DNA from: Candidatus Omnitrophota bacterium
GTDB taxonomy: Bacteria > Omnitrophota > Koll11 > Gygaellales > Profunditerraquicolaceae
Assembly (NCBI GenBank): GCA_028717765.1
Contig: JAQUNE010000039.1
Span: forward strand, 1-10,400
Direction: 5' to 3'
Length of the DNA: 10,400 nucleotides
The position numbers and the translations under genes were made by a program. The notes beneath the pieces were generated by a model, which had not been told where the DNA came from, ran no database searches, and saw only the letters and a list, made by a program, of their open reading frames with translations. Below, one piece after another: positions 7,101-10,400 of the stretch. Within the stretch, counting starts at the first letter, position 1. Each line of letters begins with the position of its first letter.

Positions 7101-8714
7101 CAACCCTTCGCGAATAAAATCAACTGCCGGATTAGTCACCTGGGCAAAAAGTTGTTTAAAATAAGTAAAAAGAAGTTGTGGCTTTTGAGAAAGCAAAGCA
7201 TGCGGCGTATCATTCCCCATTGAGCCAATAGGCTCCTGGCCATTTTCCACCATTGGTTGGATGATCATCTTCAGGTCTTCCCTGGTGTAGCCAAATACTT
7301 TCAATGCCTTGAAGGCATCGATCTCTTTCTTCTCTCCTTTTACCGTGGGAAGATCATCCAACGATAGCATCTTTTCTTTAACCCAGAGCGGATAAGGTTT
7401 TTTACGGGAAATTTCTGCTTTTATTTCTTTGTCTTCAATGATCCGCTGTAACTGGGTATCAATGAAAAATATTTTTCCCGGCTCAAGCCTTCCGGAGACT
7501 AAAATATCAGCTGGAGGAATATCCAAAACTCCGACTTCCGATGCCATTACCGCAAAGTCATTTTTGGTCACGATATAGCGCGCCGGACGCAGGCCATTAC
7601 GGTCAAGGCAAGCGCCGATTCTGATACCATCAGTAAAAGCAATTGCTGCCGGCCCATCCCAAGGCTCCATAAAACAGGCATGATATTTATAGAAATCTTT
7701 TAACTCTTTTGCCAGAAAAGAGCTTTCTTCCCAGGCACAAGGTATAAGCATCATCATTGCCTGCGCTAAGCTTCTTCCGGATAATACTAGAAGCTCAAAG
7801 ATATTATCAATAGCCGCAGAATCGCTTCCTCCGGGAACGATCACCGGAAAAATCTTTTTTAGGTCCTTGCCAAAATCTTTGCTCTTAAGCAGCCCCTCTC
7901 TGGCGCGCATCCAATTAATATTGCCCCTTAAAGTATTAATTTCTCCGTTATGCGCCAGGAATCTAAATGGCTGCGAGAGATCCCAGGTTGGGAATGTATT
8001 CGTACTATAGCGGGAATGCACCAGGCACAAAGCACTTTCTAATTGTGCCTCTTTTAAATCCGGGAAAAAATTTTCTACCTGGCCAGGCATCAACAACCCC
8101 TTATAGGAAAATGTACGGCTGGAAAGGTTAGTAATATAAAAAAATGATTTTTGTTTTAAATTTGAAGCGCGGATGGCGTTTTCGATCTCTCTGCGGATAA
8201 TGTAAAGTTTTCTTTCGAAATCAAGCTCTGCGCTAATTTTTTTTGCCTTAGTAATAAAAATTTGCTCAATTACCGGTTGGGTTTCCCGGGCAGTCTTACC
8301 TATATCTGAATCATCTACAGGGACTCTTCTCCAGCCTAAAAGAATTTGCTGATTGGATTTAATTACCTGTGAAAATATTTTTTTGCATAATTCGCGCTCT
8401 TTCTCATCAGGAGGCAGAAAAATTAAACCTGTAGCATATTCTCCTTTAGCCGGCAAGCGAAATTGAAGCTCTTTAACAGCTTGCCGGAAAAATTTGTCCG
8501 GCAACTGGATCAATAGCCCTGCCCCGTCTCCTGTTTTTGGATCCGCGCCGGTTGCCCCGCGATGCGCAAGCCTATTCAACACCTCAATACCTTGCTGAAT
8601 AATTCCATGTGAACTTTCACCTTTAATATTACAAACAAAGCCCACTCCGCAGGCATCGTGTTCGAAGCGCGGGTCATAGAGCCCAAATTGTGCGAGCTTT
8701 TCTCGGTTATTCAT
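4188..8714 (-). CDS. gltB: Glutamate synthase [NADPH] large (alpha) subunit
   Basis: 1508 residues from the ATG at 8714, full length for GltB. The order is: a 21-residue propeptide, the class II glutaminase domain starting at catalytic Cys22 (FEHDACGVGF) with SRYSTNTFPTWDLSQPF and HNGEINTLRGN near residue 255; the central domain (about 465-760); the FMN synthase domain with GEGGEDPTRF (near 910), GAKPGEGGQLPG and ISGGDGGTGASP; the 3Fe-4S cysteines in CVMLRHCHLNNC (about 1125-1137); and the C-terminal GXGXG beta-helix domain (about 1305-1425). It hydrolyses glutamine and channels ammonia to 2-oxoglutarate. I chose ATG 8714 because it gives a normal propeptide and an 8-bp overlap (ATGAATAA) with the upstream regulator, like the gltB-gltD overlap; an in-frame ATG at 8738 would add eight residues (MLGSTKLA). 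No frameshift or missing catalytic residue is seen. Confidence 0.97.
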   Translation of the reverse strand: MNNREKLAQFGLYDPRFEHDACGVGFVCNIKGESSHGIIQQGIEVLNRLAHRGATGADPKTGDGAGLLIQLPDKFFRQAVKELQFRLPAKGEYATGLIFLPPDEKERELCKKIFSQVIKSNQQILLGWRRVPVDDSDIGKTARETQPVIEQIFITKAKKISAELDFERKLYIIRREIENAIRASNLKQKSFFYITNLSSRTFSYKGLLMPGQVENFFPDLKEAQLESALCLVHSRYSTNTFPTWDLSQPFRFLAHNGEINTLRGNINWMRAREGLLKSKDFGKDLKKIFPVIVPGGSDSAAIDNIFELLVLSGRSLAQAMMMLIPCAWEESSFLAKELKDFYKYHACFMEPWDGPAAIAFTDGIRIGACLDRNGLRPARYIVTKNDFAVMASEVGVLDIPPADILVSGRLEPGKIFFIDTQLQRIIEDKEIKAEISRKKPYPLWVKEKMLSLDDLPTVKGEKKEIDAFKALKVFGYTREDLKMIIQPMVENGQEPIGSMGNDTPHALLSQKPQLLFTYFKQLFAQVTNPAVDFIREGLVMSLYTYLGPEKNILEETAAHAHKLLVKQPILTNAELEKIRKIKANSFKTKTISLLFSLSGRASFEKALKKICRDSVSAIKEGFTFIVLSDRGVDKGHAAIPALLACAAVHHHLVKKALRTQIGIILESAEPREVHHFALLFGFGVDCINPYLAYEAVRTLVDEKTVNLGLEKALQNYIKAVDKGILKIISKMGISTLQSYRGAQIFEAVGIKNEVIDAYFPGTVSRIGGLDLGIIEKEVLLRHQEAFGSNFFDLSYLASGGFYQWRRDGEFHLWNPQTIAALQDATRNNDTNKYQEFSRLINDQSGHPATLRSLLKFKTVVPISLDEVEPVEKIFQRFATGAMSFGSISRATHETIAIAMNRLGGKSNTGEGGEDPTRFVPLANGDSRRSAIKQVASGRFGVTTNYLVNADELQIKIAQGAKPGEGGQLPGHKVSVVIAATRYTTPGVTLISPPPHHDIYSIEDLAQLIFDLKNVNPRARISVKLVSEIGVGTIAAGVAKGHADMILISGGDGGTGASPLSSIKYAGLPWELGLSETHQTLVLNDLRSRVRLQTDGQMRTGRDVAIAALLGAEEFGFCTAVLIILGCVMLRHCHLNNCSVGVATQDEILEKRFSGRPEYLINYFHFVAQELRQILANLGLRSIDEAIGRTDLLELNQEILPWKAKGIDFSRILYKPEVAKTISTHCTTKQDHGIGNILDLKLIALGKPALEENQPVKAELEIENIHRTTGAMLSGEVCKAFGESGLSDDTIHYKFKGVAGQSFGAFLAKGITFELEGMSNDYVGKGISGGKIIIYPSRKTNYNAEENVIIGNTTFYGAINGEAYIKGVAGERFCIRNSGLNAVVEGVGDHGCEYMTGGRVVILGKTGRNFAAGMSGGIAYIYDNDRDFAKKCNLDMVALEKITPQDSETIKNLLVNHSRYTQSKIAQKILDDFKNEGKRFIKVMPLEYKRILESKKLEKKLDLAEVSDG

Positions 8715-9090
8715 AGCTAATTTTGTAGATCCCAACATTGATTCCCAGTTTCTTGATTTTACTACGCATGGTATTACGATTAATCCCTAAGATCTTCGCG
8801 GCTTTTAATTGATTGCCCTCTGTGCGCTTTAAAATATGCTCAAAGAGCGGCTTTTCCACCACCTCTAATACCGACTTATATAATACTCCTTGTTTCTGAT
8901 GAAATAAAGAATCTTCTAATTCGATCAGGCTATCTTTTAAAGACTCTCTACCGCCACCAATATCCTTTTTTATAATTTTCACGATATTTTCTTCTTTGGA
9001 AATATCCAGGTTTAGCCGGCCCTCTTTAAGCATTGCGGCAATAATCTCCTTGGCTTTCTCTTCATTATCGGCAATCACTAATGTAATCAT
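8707..9090 (-). CDS. Small DNA-binding protein with NtrC/Fis-type C-terminal helix-turn-helix
   Basis: 127 residues. The C-terminal part (about 69-117) is a typical Fis-family domain as found at the end of NtrC: LYKSVLEVVEKPLFEHILKR, then the helix-turn-helix GNQLKAAKILGINRNTMRSKIKKLGI (92-117). The first 65 residues (MITLVIADNEEKAKEIIAAM...) do not match a receiver or AAA+ domain, and there is no space for them, so it cannot activate sigma54 polymerase itself. Fis itself is about 98 residues. Its place between the amidotransferase and gltB suggests a dimeric, DNA-bending or repressing regulator of the nitrogen operon, possibly autogenous; that is inference. The start is supported by GGGAG 9 nt upstream. 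Its stop overlaps the gltB ATG by 8 bp. Two mutually exclusive hairpins precede its ribosome site. Confidence 0.87.
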   Translation of the reverse strand: MITLVIADNEEKAKEIIAAMLKEGRLNLDISKEENIVKIIKKDIGGGRESLKDSLIELEDSLFHQKQGVLYKSVLEVVEKPLFEHILKRTEGNQLKAAKILGINRNTMRSKIKKLGINVGIYKISYE

Positions 9091-9103
9091 ATTTTACCAC
9101 TCC

Positions 9104-9128
9104 CTGCCTAATCCTTAGGCAGATTAGG
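9104..9128 (-). promoter_or_regulatory. Overlapping alternative hairpins at the ribosome site of the Fis-type gene
   Basis: In the 48-bp gap after the amidotransferase gene the minus-strand RNA can form CCTAATC/GATTAGG (9128-9122 with 9113-9107, 8-nt loop) or CTGCCTAA/TTAGGCAG (9122-9115 with 9111-9104, 3-nt loop). They share bases, so only one can form at a time. The second takes in the first G of the GGGAG Shine-Dalgarno sequence (9104-9100). No T-run follows on this strand, so it is not a terminator. Control of translation is possible but unproven. Confidence 0.4.
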
Positions 9129-9138
9129 ATAAAAAAAA

Positions 9139-9843
9139 TTAAGAAGCTTTAATGATCCGCGCGAAATTTAGATAAATCAAGTTGGCAGTTTTTTTCAAAG
9201 CCTCTTCTTTCTTATAAGCCTCAATGAGCATTTCCTTTGCGCCGCTTAAGGAACTATCTTTAGCATAGTGATTCATCCAGGTCTCTATCATTGCTGGCGT
9301 TACTTCGACATGAAACTGTAAGCCATAGGCATTACTGCCAAATCTAAATGCCTGGTTGGCACAGATAGCTGATTCTGCCAAAAAAATACTGCCTGTCGGC
9401 CGCTCAAAGGTATCCTCGTGCCACTGAAAAGCCTCTAAATCGCAAGATAACCCCTCAAATAAAAGATCATTCTTTCCTTCGCTGGTTAGGTTGATCTCAT
9501 ACCAACCAATTTCTTTCTGGCCCAATTTCTTCACTTTTGCTTTACAGGCTTTTGCCAGAAGTTGAGCGCCCAGGCAAATACCTAAAATCGGTATTTCTTC
9601 TTTTATTGCTCTTTGCAAAAAATCATTTTCACTTTTCAGGAACGGATACCTCTCTTCTTCGTAAACATTCATCGGCCCGCCAAGTGAAATTACTGCCGCG
9701 ATATTATCAAATTTTTCCGGCAGATCTTTTCCTAGCCACAAATCAATTGTCTTTAAAGGCCAAACAGTATTGCGGAAGAATTCCTCAATACTGCCCGGTC
9801 CTTCAATTTCAATATGCTTAAGAATTATAATTTCCTTAGGCAT
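9139..9843 (-). CDS. Class I (GMP-synthase-like) glutamine amidotransferase
   Basis: 234 residues forming one complete class I amidotransferase domain. The oxyanion-strand motif SLGGPMNVYE is at 53-62, the nucleophile Cys90 is in LGICLGAQLLA and the other triad residues His178 and Glu180 are in LQFHVEVT; WHEDTF (141-146) is the family motif before the last strands. It lacks a synthetase domain, so it is not GuaA, and the extra C-terminal 45 residues are helical. It should hydrolyse glutamine or a gamma-glutamyl compound in the cytoplasm. Its partner or substrate is unknown; PuuD-like gamma-glutamyl hydrolases are a more distant alternative. It begins 5 nt after the glnA stop without a clear Shine-Dalgarno sequence, suggesting translational coupling. 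Its position between glnA and gltB ties it to glutamine metabolism. Confidence 0.88.
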   Translation of the reverse strand: MPKEIIILKHIEIEGPGSIEEFFRNTVWPLKTIDLWLGKDLPEKFDNIAAVISLGGPMNVYEEERYPFLKSENDFLQRAIKEEIPILGICLGAQLLAKACKAKVKKLGQKEIGWYEINLTSEGKNDLLFEGLSCDLEAFQWHEDTFERPTGSIFLAESAICANQAFRFGSNAYGLQFHVEVTPAMIETWMNHYAKDSSLSGAKEMLIEAYKKEEALKKTANLIYLNFARIIKAS

Positions 9844-9848
9844 AATTT

Positions 9849-10400
9849 TTAAATATCAAAATACAAGTAGAACTCGTAAGGATGCGGTCGCATTCTTACC
9901 GGATCTATCTCTTTTTTACGCTTATACTCTAGCCAGATATCAATCACGTCTTTGGTAAATACCCCGCCCTTTAAAAGATAATCGTGATCAGCTTCCAAGG
10001 CATCTATCGCTCTACGTAAAGAAGAAGGAACTGTGGCGATTTTGCTCATTTCCTCTTCGCTTAAATCGAAAAGATCAACATCTACCGGCTTTCCGGGATC
10101 AATTTTATTCTGTATACCGTCAAGCCCAGCCATAAGCATGGCGCTAAAGGCAATATAGCCATTACACGCGGGATCCGGCGGACGAAATTCAATTCTTTTT
10201 GATTTCGGGCTATCGGAATACATAGGAATTCTTACTGCCGCAGAACGATTACGCGCAGAATATACTAAGTTAACTGGTGCCTCATAGCCTGGAACTAATC
10301 TCTTGTAAGAGTTAGTTGTCGGAGCGCAAAATGCCATTAAGCTATTGGCATGCTTTAAAAGGCCGCCAATATAATACTTGGCAGTTTGCGATAATAAGGC
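9849..10400 (-). CDS. glnA: Glutamine synthetase type I, C-terminal part (start beyond right edge)
   Basis: 183 C-terminal residues are present; the reading frame is open to base 10400, so the ATG at 10337 is internal. It makes glutamine from glutamate, ammonia and ATP in the cytoplasm as a dodecamer. Diagnostic segments are [15 protein letters not shown], the substrate-binding [30 protein letters not shown] and the C-terminal [16 protein letters not shown]. At the site corresponding to the adenylylated Tyr397 of enteric glutamine synthetase (NLYDLP), this protein has DLFDLS with Phe encoded at 10068-10070, so regulation by GlnE adenylylation at that residue should be absent. The metal-binding N-terminal part is not visible. 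It is the first visible gene of the nitrogen operon; the amidotransferase starts 5 nt after its stop. Confidence 0.97.
   Translation of the reverse strand, partial: ALLSQTAKYYIGGLLKHANSLMAFCAPTTNSYKRLVPGYEAPVNLVYSARNRSAAVRIPMYSDSPKSKRIEFRPPDPACNGYIAFSAMLMAGLDGIQNKIDPGKPVDVDLFDLSEEEMSKIATVPSSLRRAIDALEADHDYLLKGGVFTKDVIDIWLEYKRKKEIDPVRMRPHPYEFYLYFDI

Noticed and set aside
8715..8738. Upstream in-frame ATG for gltB.
   Set aside because: The extra residues MLGSTKLA lie within the regulator's coding region, lengthen the propeptide beyond the common size and have only a weak GGGA ribosome site. Not excluded.
9131..9153. Possible terminator after the amidotransferase gene: ATTAA/TTAAT stem followed by T8 on the minus strand.
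   Set aside because: The stem has five A-U pairs only and overlaps the stop codon; it is too weak to be a convincing terminator, and the next gene follows at 48 bp.

Overview
The window is a compact, moderately AT-rich bacterial segment in which every supported gene lies on the minus strand, so transcription runs from position 10400 towards 1. A secreted beta-barrel-like protein with a Sec signal, a proteobacterial-style GltB/GltD pair, a type I glutamine synthetase and an NtrC-like Fis-type helix-turn-helix protein point to a Gram-negative bacterium. A poorly cultured phylum such as Omnitrophota would fit, but that placement is an impression from sequence style and is weakly supported.

Right part (10400 to 2753): an ammonia-assimilation operon. 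In transcription order it holds the 3' end of glutamine synthetase (glnA), a class I glutamine amidotransferase, a 127-residue protein carrying an NtrC-type DNA-binding domain without receiver or AAA+ domains, the large subunit of NADPH glutamate synthase (gltB) and its small subunit (gltD). The genes are separated by 5 to 48 bp or overlap by 8 bp, so they are probably co-transcribed and in part translationally coupled. GlnA makes glutamine from glutamate and ammonia. GltB releases ammonia from glutamine and channels it to its FMN/3Fe-4S site. GltD supplies electrons from NADPH. The small DNA-binding protein is a candidate local regulator. The glnA start and the operon promoter lie beyond the right edge.

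Middle part (2735 to 293): a separate unit that starts at a good sigma70-like promoter placed so close to the start codon that the mRNA should be nearly leaderless. It encodes a double-receiver response-regulator-like protein, a secreted PEBP/YbhB-family protein and a secreted, probably outer-membrane, beta-rich protein.

Left part (285 to 1): another strong promoter-like sequence is followed by a terminator-like hairpin within the predicted 5' leader. Then comes the first 42 codons of a cysteine-rich protein resembling the N-terminus of stand-alone FMN-binding glutamate-synthase-related proteins. The leader looks like an attenuator or a short-RNA unit. If the N-terminal recognition is right, the locus holds a second glutamate-synthase-like enzyme beside GltBD.

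I saw no tRNA, rRNA, CRISPR array, insertion sequence or phage gene. There is no gene-free stretch above 300 bp; the longest (127 to 292) is described in the promoter and terminator entries.
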